Positions 35,901 to 42,791 of a DNA stretch of 64,000 nucleotides are shown in pieces; the stretch's first letter is position 1; every line of letters begins with the position of its first letter. Under the pieces are notes generated by a model. The model saw nothing but the letters and a program-made list of their open reading frames with translations, did no database searches and was not told the DNA's origin. The DNA is taken from positions 154,781 to 218,780 of the forward strand of contig NZ_NNBJ01000014.1 of assembly GCF_002803085.1 (NCBI RefSeq), read 5' to 3'. The position numbers were made by a program, and so were the translations under genes. Source of the stretch: Streptomyces sp. CB01201. Its GTDB lineage: Bacteria > Actinomycetota > Actinomycetes > Streptomycetales > Streptomycetaceae.

Positions 35901-36581
35901 CGAGGGTGTCACGGTCGCCGGGCTCGCCGGGGACGCCGGGATCGGCTCGTACGCCGACGCGGTGGCTGACGGCACGTCAGAAGCAGGGGAAGTGGCGGGC
36001 GGAGCCGGGGGCGTGGTCGGCGCGGGCGCGGATGCGCCGCGTGCCGCGGCGGCCGCCGCTTCGAGCTGCTCGAACTCCCGCTTGAGGGCGGTGGGTGAGA
36101 ACCGCATCGTCGCGCCGCTCTCGATGTCGCCGCCGCCGAAGGCCTGGTCCTCGTCCGCCGGGCGCGGAGCCTGGGGTGCGGGCGGGGCCGGGGGTGCGGG
36201 TGCCGAGAAGGCGGCCGGGGGAGCGGCCGGCGCCGAGGGGGCCGGAGGCGGCGGCGTGGTCGCCCAGTGCGGCTGCCAGCCGCCGTCGTCCGGGAGGCTC
36301 GGCACGTTGACCGGTGCACCGGTCGGCGGGGGCGGCGGCGGAAGCTGAGCCCCCGCGTTCCCGCTCTGCTCGCCGAATGGTGCCGGTGCCGGTGCCGGTG
36401 CCGGAGCCTGAGCCGGTGCGGCCGGAGCCTGCGCGGGCGGGGTGTCCTGTGCACCCTGGGTGTACCAGGCGGGCGGGGTGTAGTCGATGGTGAACTCACC
36501 CGTGGTCTCGGGATCGGCGTCGGACCGATTCTCGTCGCGCGCGTTCCCGCCGGTGCGGAACTGGTCCTGGTCGCTGTTCAC
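32928..36581 (-). CDS. EspI-like ParA/MinD-type ATPase with long Pro/Ala-rich N-terminus (ESX-associated)
   Basis: 1217 residues. Residues 1-~760 are low-complexity Pro/Ala/Gln/Asp-rich sequence. They include an acidic EEVEEVEEVEE stretch, AVPADAVPAEA-type repeats, PGQPGQPGQPG, and six copies of [GAS]YGFP at about 515-680. The ATPase domain follows, with deviant Walker A KGGVGKTT at 817-824 (ISLKGGVGKTTTTTALGATL), DANPDAGTLGRR and ILTDSGTGLLYSAM. A Pro/Gln-rich tail with PYPGQPYPGQPYG repeats ends it. Mycobacterial EspI at ESX-1 has the same build, and it regulates or energises secretion there. The GTG at 36581 is chosen because AAAGGAAA precedes it; the open frame upstream is not Pro/Ala-rich in the same way. 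It is the last gene of the left arm, followed by a strong terminator. Confidence 0.8.
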   Translation of the reverse strand: MNSDQDQFRTGGNARDENRSDADPETTGEFTIDYTPPAWYTQGAQDTPPAQAPAAPAQAPAPAPAPAPFGEQSGNAGAQLPPPPPPTGAPVNVPSLPDDGGWQPHWATTPPPPAPSAPAAPPAAFSAPAPPAPPAPQAPRPADEDQAFGGGDIESGATMRFSPTALKREFEQLEAAAAAARGASAPAPTTPPAPPATSPASDVPSATASAYEPIPASPASPATVTPSAENAAPESPEALDASADSGHSANSDSSDGPGASDGFDDFDPFNEGPNRRPSGTLSTLASADDAPKAPSAADDGEEAEEVEEVEEVEEGDLRSSGDAHENARDDAHDRSPGGSAPSDSPAAPEPGRPPFDAEHPVDATPSDAVPTDAVPADAVPAEAVPAEAEATPEPTPPAPLTDAAPLIDAAPVADAVPVAEAAPVADAVPPVDAVAPDAPEVEPQDAPPTDQPWAASAGPQPGLPPLPPAFQPATPAAAPQWPVQPQAQAQPAPGPFPDRAAPAAPGWPQEPQPPQQGGYGFPHQGQPAPQAQPGQPGQPGQPGQPGVVPQPPAPNSPTPQGSYGFPHPNPAPNTPPAAPAADTAPAAEQGGYGFPQPNTGPNPAPNTPPAAPAPAQQGGYGFPYPATPPAQAQAQAPIPAAPQPGSAPQPGPMPGAAQAGYGFPHPNTPPAPAAAQQGGYGFPQQGQPVPQGGPIQGQPAPAQPGPQGPVDPHAQPAPPAPPVDPRSGTAWPAPIAHDQRERSNPGAPLGYTAAVELSSDRLLRNNKPKAKSSRGPAAGASRFKPGAKKEEAARQHKLNLIRTPVLSCYRIAVISLKGGVGKTTTTTALGATLATERQDKILAIDANPDAGTLGRRVRRETGATIRDLVQAIPYLNSYMDIRRFTSQAPSGLEIIANDVDPAVSTTFNDEDYRRAIDVLGKQYPIILTDSGTGLLYSAMRGVLDLADQLIIISTPSVDGASSASTTLDWLSAHGYAELVQRSLTVISGVRETGKMIKVDDIVQHFQTRCRGVVVVPFDEHLSAGAEVDLDMMRPKTREAYFNLSALVAEDFVRAQQQQGLWTGDGLNPPPHMAPPMPGRQGAPAQPFPGQAQPQPGAAQPGPYPGQPQPAPGQPAPGQPFPQQAPPGRPYPGQPYPGQPYGTQPAPSGQPGQPGQPGQMPMPQPGQMPAPQPGQPAPGQPYPNAPQPPAGWQPQPPQPQTGEDGGDHAPQPPSAPQQ

Positions 36582-36943
36582 CGGTTTCCTTTCGTTTCGC
36601 CTGTGACCGGGTCGTGGGCCGTGGGTTTCCTGGACGTGTGCGGGCCGGGGCGGGGCAACCCCCGTGTGCGGGGCACGGAGTCGTGCACGGTCGCCCGCCT
36701 CTGTCCCCACCGCGAGCGCCGCGCCGTCCGGAACGTCGGACGGCGTGCGTCGCCGTGGAGTCCCTGCCCCCGGTCCGTCCCACCCTAATCGTCGTCAATA
36801 GTGGTGCGGCAGGCCCGGCCGCCCCGAGTACCTGTCCCTTTCGTCACCCTCGCCTCATGCGTGCCGTGTAAGTGGTCGACAGGAGGCGGAGCTTGTGGGG
36901 CGAAACGGTTGGATTGGGTCAACTTGCGCTGCTGTGGCGGGGG
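36582..36943 (-). other. Leader/spacer upstream of the EspI-like gene
   Basis: 362 bases without a convincing gene. Read leftward it holds the ribosome binding site AAAGGAAA (36592-36585) and a perfect 9-bp hairpin CGCCGTCCG/CGGACGGCG (36722-36730 with 36737-36745, 6-nt loop). It also holds a possible -10 TAGGGT (36787-36782), which would give a ~200-nt leader, and a TTGACC near 36918. The hairpin may end transcripts of the preceding gene or form part of the leader. Confidence 0.4.
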
Positions 36944-37678
36944 TCAGTCGACCCGTCGGGCGTTCCCCAACAATCCGGTCTCGGTGTCCGTCGCCTGCGT
37001 CATCGCGAAGGTGCGGTCGTGCTTGTTGCACCAGAGCGTCACCCCGTCGGCGAGCGTGGGGAGGGCTTCCTGTTCCGTACGCGGCAGGTTCATGATGCGG
37101 CCCGTGCGGGCGGCCTCGTCCGGCGAGACCCGCTGCACACCGACGAGCCGCGCCTGACGGATGAGCCGCGGGGCGACGGGGCTGACATAGGGGAGCAGGG
37201 TCAGCACCGCCTGCCAGGGCGCCGAGACCACCCGGCCGCGCGGCGGACGCATGCCGCAGTCCCGCACCACCAGGACCGGTTCGCCGGCCGAGGCGCCGAG
37301 CGGCGGCACCCGGCCCACGTCGTGCACGGTCAGGCCGCTCCGGCTGGCGATCGCGTGCACCAACGGGTCCCAGGCCTGCGGCCGGCCGGTCTCCACCGCG
37401 ACCCGGACGCCGGTCGCGGCCGCCCGCAGTGCGAGCACCTGGGCCGTCCACAGCCCGCCGATGAACACGATGTCGTACGCGGTTGGCCGGCTCACCCCGA
37501 GCACCGCGGGCCGTCCCGCGGCGTCCACCCCGACGACCACCCCGTCGTCGCCGATGGGCAGGGCGAGCGCGTCCAACTGGTCGGTGGACAGGGTGTGGCG
37601 ACGGTGGCGGGGCCCGATCAGGCCGAAGCCGGTGCGCGGTTCGCGGCGCGGACCGGGGGCGGGTGTCGTCGTGGCCAT
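36944..37678 (-). CDS. Conserved hypothetical protein of the Streptomyces ESX locus
   Basis: 244 residues; no named domain recognised. Features seen are a basic N-terminus (RREPRTGFGLIGPRHRRHTL), a GDDGVVVGVDAAGRPAVLGV strand pair, an IVFIGGLWTAQVLALRAAAT segment that looks like a buried helix rather than a true membrane span, and a C-terminal half with APWQAVLTLLPYVSPV and one WCNKHDRTF motif. The start ATG shares one base with the eccE stop (TGATG), so it is co-translated with EccE and probably acts with the secretion machine. It may be an EccE-interacting cytosolic factor, but this is inference. Confidence 0.6.
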   Translation of the reverse strand: MATTTPAPGPRREPRTGFGLIGPRHRRHTLSTDQLDALALPIGDDGVVVGVDAAGRPAVLGVSRPTAYDIVFIGGLWTAQVLALRAAATGVRVAVETGRPQAWDPLVHAIASRSGLTVHDVGRVPPLGASAGEPVLVVRDCGMRPPRGRVVSAPWQAVLTLLPYVSPVAPRLIRQARLVGVQRVSPDEAARTGRIMNLPRTEQEALPTLADGVTLWCNKHDRTFAMTQATDTETGLLGNARRVD

Positions 37679-39039
37679 CAGCGGGCGCCTCCGAAGGGCA
37701 GAGTGGCGAGCACGCCGGGCAGCTGCTCGTGGTCCAGCGCCACGAGCTGGGCCCTCGCCTCCCGCGCCGAGCTCTCCAACGCCCGCCGGGCCGTGCTCAG
37801 TTCGGCTTCGTTGCGGCCGGTCACCCGCAGGTGGCCGCTGACGCTGCTCTGCCGGGCACCGGCGCGGGCGATCGTCAGGCTGAACGTGGTGGCGAGGGCG
37901 GGCGCCGCGGTGAGCAGGGCCACGAGTTGCTGCAGACCGCCGGCCCCGGCCCCGGTGTCGATCCTGGGCCAGCGGCGGACCCAGTACGTGGCGTGCCGGC
38001 GGTTGTCGCAGCGCCAGGACCGGCTCGACTCCTCGGTGCGCTGCTGGGGAGTCTCCGCGCGGGCCGCCTCCGCGGTGACCAGCGGGTTCGCGCAGGCCGA
38101 CGTGGCCACCGCGTCCGCGAGCTCCTCCTCGGTCAGGACCGTGGCGTTCAGACCGGCCCCGGTCAGCCGGCTCGCCAGGTGCAGTGCGGTACGGGACGCG
38201 CACTTCTGGGCGCCGGCCAGGCCGCCGCCGCGCGCGGCCACCGCCTCGGGGCACAGCTCGGGATTCAGCTTGAGGGCGATCCAGGTGATGCGGACCGCCG
38301 GCGAGGCCGTCCGGGCGTGCAGCGGCGCGTAGTTGGTGACGGCCAGGGACTGCTGGGGCAGCCGCAGCGCGGGCGCGGGCCGGGTGTGCAGCACGATCTG
38401 CGCCGATTCGAGCCGGATGTCATCCACGTCCAGCGCGTCCCGCACCAGGGCGAGTGGCAGCGGGCGTTGACCCCGCTCGGTGTGCAGCGCCGTCGCGTCC
38501 GACTCCACCTGGAGGACGGTGGTGAGGAAGCCGCCGTCGCCGATCATCCCGATCGGCCGCCGGTCGCGGCCGCCGTGGCTGTAGCTGCGCAGCGTGGGAT
38601 CGCACTCCACTGCCGGGGCGAGCCCGGGCAGCGTGCCCGGCGGCACCACGACCTCGCCGGCCCGCTTGCGCCGGGCGCGCAACGCCCGCGCGGCGCAGAC
38701 CAGTTCGGGCAGCGAACGCCCCCGGCGGCGCACCACCGCGAGCAGTACCAGGGCCACCGCGACGACGCCCGCCGGCGCCAGGGCCATCGGGCCGACGGCC
38801 CGGGCCGCGAGCAGCAGGGCGGCGGCCGACTCGATCAGGACAAGCTGTTGCAGCCGGAACGAACCGGAGCGCCCGGAACGGGACTTGAGGTGGAGCGTCA
38901 CCGCCCCGACGGCCGCGGTGGTCGCCGCACGGGGGGCCGGGGAGGACGGCTCCGTGCGCGCTCCGGAGCGGGCGGCCGCGGTGCCCGGCGCGGGTGCCCC
39001 GTTACGGGAGCGCGAGCGCGTCCCTGTCGGCGAAACCAT
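37678..39039 (-). CDS. eccE: Type VII secretion protein EccE
   Basis: 453 residues. Two adjacent hydrophobic segments (~70-105: LVLIESAAALLLAARAVG and LAPAGVVAVALVLLAVV) are followed by a long cytosolic/peripheral domain with GMIGDGGFLTTVLQVE and a RRHATYWVRRWPRID strand. This is the EccE layout at the edge of the ESX membrane complex. A ~60-residue Ser/Ala/Pro-rich N-terminal extension precedes the membrane part. The ATG at 39039 is divergent from eccB across a 204-base spacer. It is coupled to the hypothetical gene downstream. Confidence 0.85.
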   Translation of the reverse strand: MVSPTGTRSRSRNGAPAPGTAAARSGARTEPSSPAPRAATTAAVGAVTLHLKSRSGRSGSFRLQQLVLIESAAALLLAARAVGPMALAPAGVVAVALVLLAVVRRRGRSLPELVCAARALRARRKRAGEVVVPPGTLPGLAPAVECDPTLRSYSHGGRDRRPIGMIGDGGFLTTVLQVESDATALHTERGQRPLPLALVRDALDVDDIRLESAQIVLHTRPAPALRLPQQSLAVTNYAPLHARTASPAVRITWIALKLNPELCPEAVAARGGGLAGAQKCASRTALHLASRLTGAGLNATVLTEEELADAVATSACANPLVTAEAARAETPQQRTEESSRSWRCDNRRHATYWVRRWPRIDTGAGAGGLQQLVALLTAAPALATTFSLTIARAGARQSSVSGHLRVTGRNEAELSTARRALESSAREARAQLVALDHEQLPGVLATLPFGGAR

Positions 39040-39243
39040 CCGTCAACCCCCCCGAAATCCCTCGAAGCGCCTCGAAGCCCCTCGAAGTCCCTTGGCCCGT
39101 ATGGCCCTTGAGGATCCGGCAACCCTACTCGCTCCGGACGTACCATCACGTAACAGGCATAGTAGGGGCCCGGTCTGACAGCGACGGGCGGGGTACGGGC
39201 CCTCGGGGGATCCGCCCGGCGACAACGGAGAACGCGGACACTC
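39040..39243. promoter_or_regulatory. Divergent eccE/eccB control region
   Basis: The 204-base spacer between divergent ESX arms contains three 10-bp-phased copies of CTCGAAGNCC-like sequence (39061-39070, 39071-39080, 39081-39090), i.e. on one face of the helix. A CATAGTAGG element near 39157 is -10-like for eccB. Phased repeats between divergent genes are the usual form of an operator, but no regulator is known here. Confidence 0.4.
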
Positions 39244-40770
39244 ATGGCATCACGGCGGGACGAGCTCAACGCGTACACCTTCGCGAAGCGTCGCACGCTC
39301 GCATCGTTCATCCAGCCCTCGCCGACGGGATCGGAAGAGGGGGCTCCGCGTCCGCTGCGAGCCGTGCTGCCGGGTGCGGTCGTGGCGGTGGTGCTGCTCG
39401 CCGCGTTCGGAGCGTGGGGGATGTTCAAGCCCACCGCGCCGCCGGGCTGGGACACACCCGGCGAGAAGGTGATCATCGCGAGCAAGTCGACCACCCGGTA
39501 CGTGGTGCTCACCACCGACGGCAAGAAGGAACTGCACCCCGTCCTCAACATGGCGTCCGCGAGACTCCTGCTCGACCCCGGCAAGGGCCAGGTCGTCAAG
39601 GTCGACGAATCCGTACTCGACAAGGGCTCGCTGCCGCACGGCGCCACCCTCGGCATCCCCTACGCCCCCGACCGGCTCCCCTCCCCGGAGGAGGCCGGAT
39701 CCGCCAAGCGCTGGGCGGTGTGCGAACGCCCCGGCGACGGCGGACGCGCCATCCAGAAGGCCGCGTTCGTCTTCGCCGACCGCGACAGGAACCGCACCGA
39801 CGGCACCGAACGGCTGACCGGCGGCCAGCTCCTCTACGTCGTGGGAGCCGAGGACCGGACCCGCTACGTCGTGGACGCGCAGGGCACCAAGTACCCGGTC
39901 GGCTCCGACGAACTCCTGCTGCGTGCCCTGGTCGGCTCCGGCCGGCAGCCCGAGCGGGTGTCCAAGGAGTGGCTGGAGAGCCTCCGTTCGGGTGACCCCG
40001 TCACATTCCCGAAGGTCGAGGGGAAGGTCGGCGCCCCCGCCGGCGTACCCGGCACCCTGGCCCGCGAGGCCGACAGGATCGGCATGGTCCTGCGCGCGCC
40101 CAACGGGGCGGGCAGCCAGTACTACCTCGTCCAGCAGGGCAAGGTCGCGCCGGTCTCCGACTTCACGGCGAAGCTGCTCCTCAGCAGCCGTGCGCTCGGC
40201 AACCTCATGAAGACCGGCCGGGCCACGGAGACCAACGCGGCCCAGTTCACCCCGGAATCGACCGAGTTCGCGGCCCAGGAGAACTGGCCGCGCCGGGCGC
40301 CGGTCGCCGTCAACGACGCGGGCACGGCGAACGGCAGCCGCAACACCGTCTGCAACGTGCTGCGCGACGTCGACAAGGACAACGGGGCCACCACCATGAG
40401 CACGTGGGCGGGCGCCGACTTCCCCGCACCGCTGCCCGCCGGCTCCAGCAGCGCCTACGTGACGCCCGGTTCCGGCCAGCTCTTCCGCCAGGTCCAGGGC
40501 GCCCAGGCCACGGCGGGCGGCGTCTTCCTGGTGACGGACACCGGCCTGCGCTACGCCATGCAGTCCAACGGCGACAGCGCCGACGGCGACGCGGGCGCCG
40601 GACTCAACGCCGATCAGCGCAAGCAGCTCGACCAGGAGGCCCAGCAGGCCCAGACCCGGCTCGGCTATGCCACGTCCGAGCCGGCGCCCATCCCCATGAG
40701 CTGGTCCGCCCTCCTGCCCACCGGGCCCCGCCTGTCCACCGGGGCGGCCCGGTGGCCCCAGGGCTCCTGA
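39244..40770 (+). CDS. eccB: Type VII secretion protein EccB
   Basis: 508 residues. The signature N-terminus RRDELNAYTFAKRRTLASF is cytosolic, one membrane span lies at about 40-60 (AVLPGAVVAVVLLAAFGAWG), and the rest is the extracytoplasmic EccB repeat domain. Two cysteines, in AVCERPG and TVCNVL, likely form the conserved disulphide. EccB is a structural part of the ESX channel; mycobacterial homologues hydrolyse ATP in vitro, and that activity is not inferable here. GGAGAACG precedes the ATG. mycP follows after 15 bases, so the two form an operon. Confidence 0.93.
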   Translation: MASRRDELNAYTFAKRRTLASFIQPSPTGSEEGAPRPLRAVLPGAVVAVVLLAAFGAWGMFKPTAPPGWDTPGEKVIIASKSTTRYVVLTTDGKKELHPVLNMASARLLLDPGKGQVVKVDESVLDKGSLPHGATLGIPYAPDRLPSPEEAGSAKRWAVCERPGDGGRAIQKAAFVFADRDRNRTDGTERLTGGQLLYVVGAEDRTRYVVDAQGTKYPVGSDELLLRALVGSGRQPERVSKEWLESLRSGDPVTFPKVEGKVGAPAGVPGTLAREADRIGMVLRAPNGAGSQYYLVQQGKVAPVSDFTAKLLLSSRALGNLMKTGRATETNAAQFTPESTEFAAQENWPRRAPVAVNDAGTANGSRNTVCNVLRDVDKDNGATTMSTWAGADFPAPLPAGSSSAYVTPGSGQLFRQVQGAQATAGGVFLVTDTGLRYAMQSNGDSADGDAGAGLNADQRKQLDQEAQQAQTRLGYATSEPAPIPMSWSALLPTGPRLSTGAARWPQGS

Positions 40771-40785
40771 GGGGGCGGCACGGTC

Positions 40786-42036
40786 ATGGCGTACGCCCTC
40801 AAGTCCGTTGCCCTGTCCGCCGCGGCGACCCTGACCGTGCTGGCGTCGCCCGCGGCCGCCACCCCCGCCGCACCCGCCGACGGCGGCGGCAGCGACCAGT
40901 GCACCTTTCCCGCCAAGCCGTACGCCGGCCGCCCCTGGGCGCTCCAGCGCGTACTCCTGGACGAGCTGTGGCACCAGTCGACCGGCAAGAACGTGAAGGT
41001 CGCCGTGATCGACACCGGCGTCGACACGAAAAACCCCCAACTGACCGCGGCCGTCGACGCCTCCAGGGGCAAGAATTCCCTGCCCAGGGGCCTCAGGGAC
41101 TCCGACAGGCGGCCGCTCCCGCGCGGCGCCGAGAACGGCACGACCGACACCGTCGGACACGGCACGAAGGTCGCCGGGATCATCGCGGCCCGCCCCGCCA
41201 AGGGCACGGGCTTCGTGGGCCTCGCCCCCGACGCGACGATCATCCCCGTCCAGCAGAACGACGCCGACGGCCACGGCACGGCGCAGACCCTGGCCGAATC
41301 CATCCGCTACGCGATCGACGCCGGCGCCGAAGTCATCAACATCTCCCAGGACACGGCGAACGCGGTGGAGCCCGCGGGCTCCCTGCGGCAGGAGGTCGAC
41401 TCGGCCCTGGCCCACCAGATCGTGGTGGTCGCCTCGGCGGGCAACGACGGCCTCGGCGGCAACGTCAAGCGGACCTACCCGGCCTCCTTCCCGGGCGTGC
41501 TCGCGGTCGCCGCGTCCGACCGCAACAACGAGCGGGCCGCCTTCTCGCAGTCCGGCGAGTTCGTCGGCGTGGCCGCGCCCGGCGTCGACATGGTCTCCAC
41601 CGTGCCCGGCGGCGGCCACTGCGCCGACAGCGGCACGAGCTTCTCGGCGCCCTACGTCGCCGCGGTGGCGGCGCTCATCAAGGCCAAGCACCCCAAGTGG
41701 ACCCAGCGCGAGATCGTCACGCAGATCCAGCAGACCGCGGAACGCTCGATCGCCGGGCACGACCGCCTGGTCGGCTGGGGCGTCGTCGACCCGGTCCGCG
41801 CCCTCACCGAGGACGACCACCCCCTGGAAACCCCCCTCGCCCACGAGGGCGTCACCCCCGCCCGCTTGCCCACCCCCGCCGCCCTCCAGCTCGGCGAGAC
41901 CGACGAACAGCGCACGCGGCGCCTGGCGACGTACGTCGCGGTCGGGGCGGCGGTGCTGGCGGCGGCACTGGGCGGGGCGGCGGTGGCACTCCGGGACGCG
42001 CGGCGCAGGAGCCGGCGGGAGGAAGGACCTGAGTAG
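40786..42036 (+). CDS. mycP: Mycosin, subtilisin-like ESX protease (first copy)
   Basis: A 416-residue S8 serine protease anchored outside the membrane. There is a signal peptide to about residue 26. The triad is Asp76 (VAVIDTGVD), His125 (VGHGTKVAGIIA) and Ser285 (DSGTSFSAPYVA), with the oxyanion region ASAGNDG. A C-terminal membrane helix (YVAVGAAVLAAALGGAAVAL) and basic tail follow. Mycosins are needed for ESX complex stability and process some substrates. It lies directly after eccB, the canonical position. GC3 is high, like its neighbours and unlike the second mycosin in this locus. Confidence 0.93.
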   Translation: MAYALKSVALSAAATLTVLASPAAATPAAPADGGGSDQCTFPAKPYAGRPWALQRVLLDELWHQSTGKNVKVAVIDTGVDTKNPQLTAAVDASRGKNSLPRGLRDSDRRPLPRGAENGTTDTVGHGTKVAGIIAARPAKGTGFVGLAPDATIIPVQQNDADGHGTAQTLAESIRYAIDAGAEVINISQDTANAVEPAGSLRQEVDSALAHQIVVVASAGNDGLGGNVKRTYPASFPGVLAVAASDRNNERAAFSQSGEFVGVAAPGVDMVSTVPGGGHCADSGTSFSAPYVAAVAALIKAKHPKWTQREIVTQIQQTAERSIAGHDRLVGWGVVDPVRALTEDDHPLETPLAHEGVTPARLPTPAALQLGETDEQRTRRLATYVAVGAAVLAAALGGAAVALRDARRRSRREEGPE

Positions 42037-42076
42037 AAGGACTCGTGCGCCGCACCCCAACTCCTCATCTCTTTAA

Positions 42077-42109
42077 GCGAACTGAGCGAACTGGCGAACT
42101 GGCGAACCG
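42077..42109. repeat. Four short direct repeats (GCGAACTG)
   Basis: GCGAACTG occurs at 42077, 42086 and 42094, and as GCGAACCG at 42102, with 8-9 bp spacing. They sit in the 286-base spacer between the first mycosin gene and the substrate genes. An iteron-like or operator-like array is possible, or simple slippage. Confidence 0.6.
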
Positions 42110-42322
42110 ATGGGACCGCCAGGACGGAGTCGTCCGAGCGACACGTAACCGTGCGTACCGCGTCAACTTGACTCCACCAATGGCCTGTTGGACGCGGGAC
42201 GAGCGTTGGTCAAAGTGACTGCGGTGTGTTAAACGGTGTCGATGATGAGTGACGACCACCTCCCGATCCGGCCGAATTGCACGGTAGCGAGCGGGAATTC
42301 CGGCGCAGCGGGGAGGAGTGTC

Positions 42323-42364
42323 ATGAGACGTCGTCCTGCCGGCACGGGCAGGCGGCCGCAATGA
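42323..42364 (+). CDS. 13-residue leader ORF with strong ribosome binding site
   Basis: ATG 42323 opens MRRRPAGTGRRPQ and ends in TGA 42362-42364, overlapping ATG 42361 of the next gene. The best ribosome binding site in the area, GGGGAGGAG (42310-42318), belongs to this ORF, whereas the next gene has none. It therefore probably serves translational coupling. The peptide is very basic (five Arg). Confidence 0.5.
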   Translation: MRRRPAGTGRRPQ

Positions 42365-42789
42365 CGGCCGACCTCAGCCGCGGCTTGGAGGCACTGAAGA
42401 CCTTCAAGGGCCGCGTGGACACAGTGCTCACCACCTTCGAGGACTCGCACGGCAGCCCCACGAAGCTCGCGTCCCAGCAGATCCCCCGCGCGTCCTTCAG
42501 CGCCGGGGGCGCGGCGTTCCCCGAGGCGGACGGCCTCCACACCCAGTACCACCGCGTCCACGAACACCTGACCTCGCTGTCGAAGTCGCTCGGCCTCCAG
42601 ATCGAGGCGATGGGGATCGCCGTGCACGGGGCGGACGTCGGGTTCGACAACCTGGACGAGGAGACGCGGCAGCGCTTCTGGGCGATCCAGTCCAAGATCG
42701 ACTACGACGCGGACGCGGCGCAGCGCGCGAAGGCCGGGCACCCGGACACCGAGCGCACCGACGACAAGACGTCACGGACGGGGTGGTAG
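42361..42789 (+). CDS. Small helical ESX-locus protein, WXG-like candidate
   Basis: 142 residues with no exact family recognised. Helical segments (LSRGLEALKTFKGRVDTVLT; LHTQYHRVHEHLTSLSKSL; EETRQRFWAIQSKIDYDADA) resemble the helix pairs of WXG100 or ESX chaperone proteins, but the W-x-G turn is absent. ATG 42361 is chosen for the overlap with the leader ORF; an upstream in-frame ATG would run through it. The stop lies two bases before the next gene. It is probably a partner (chaperone or co-substrate) of the large WXG/PPE-like protein that follows. Confidence 0.6.
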   Translation: MTADLSRGLEALKTFKGRVDTVLTTFEDSHGSPTKLASQQIPRASFSAGGAAFPEADGLHTQYHRVHEHLTSLSKSLGLQIEAMGIAVHGADVGFDNLDEETRQRFWAIQSKIDYDADAAQRAKAGHPDTERTDDKTSRTGW

Positions 42790-42791
42790 CG

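Noticed and set aside
36496..36798. A 100-codon frame in the leader of the EspI-like gene
   Set aside because: It is Arg-rich, overlaps the ribosome binding site and start of the real gene, and has no supporting signal.
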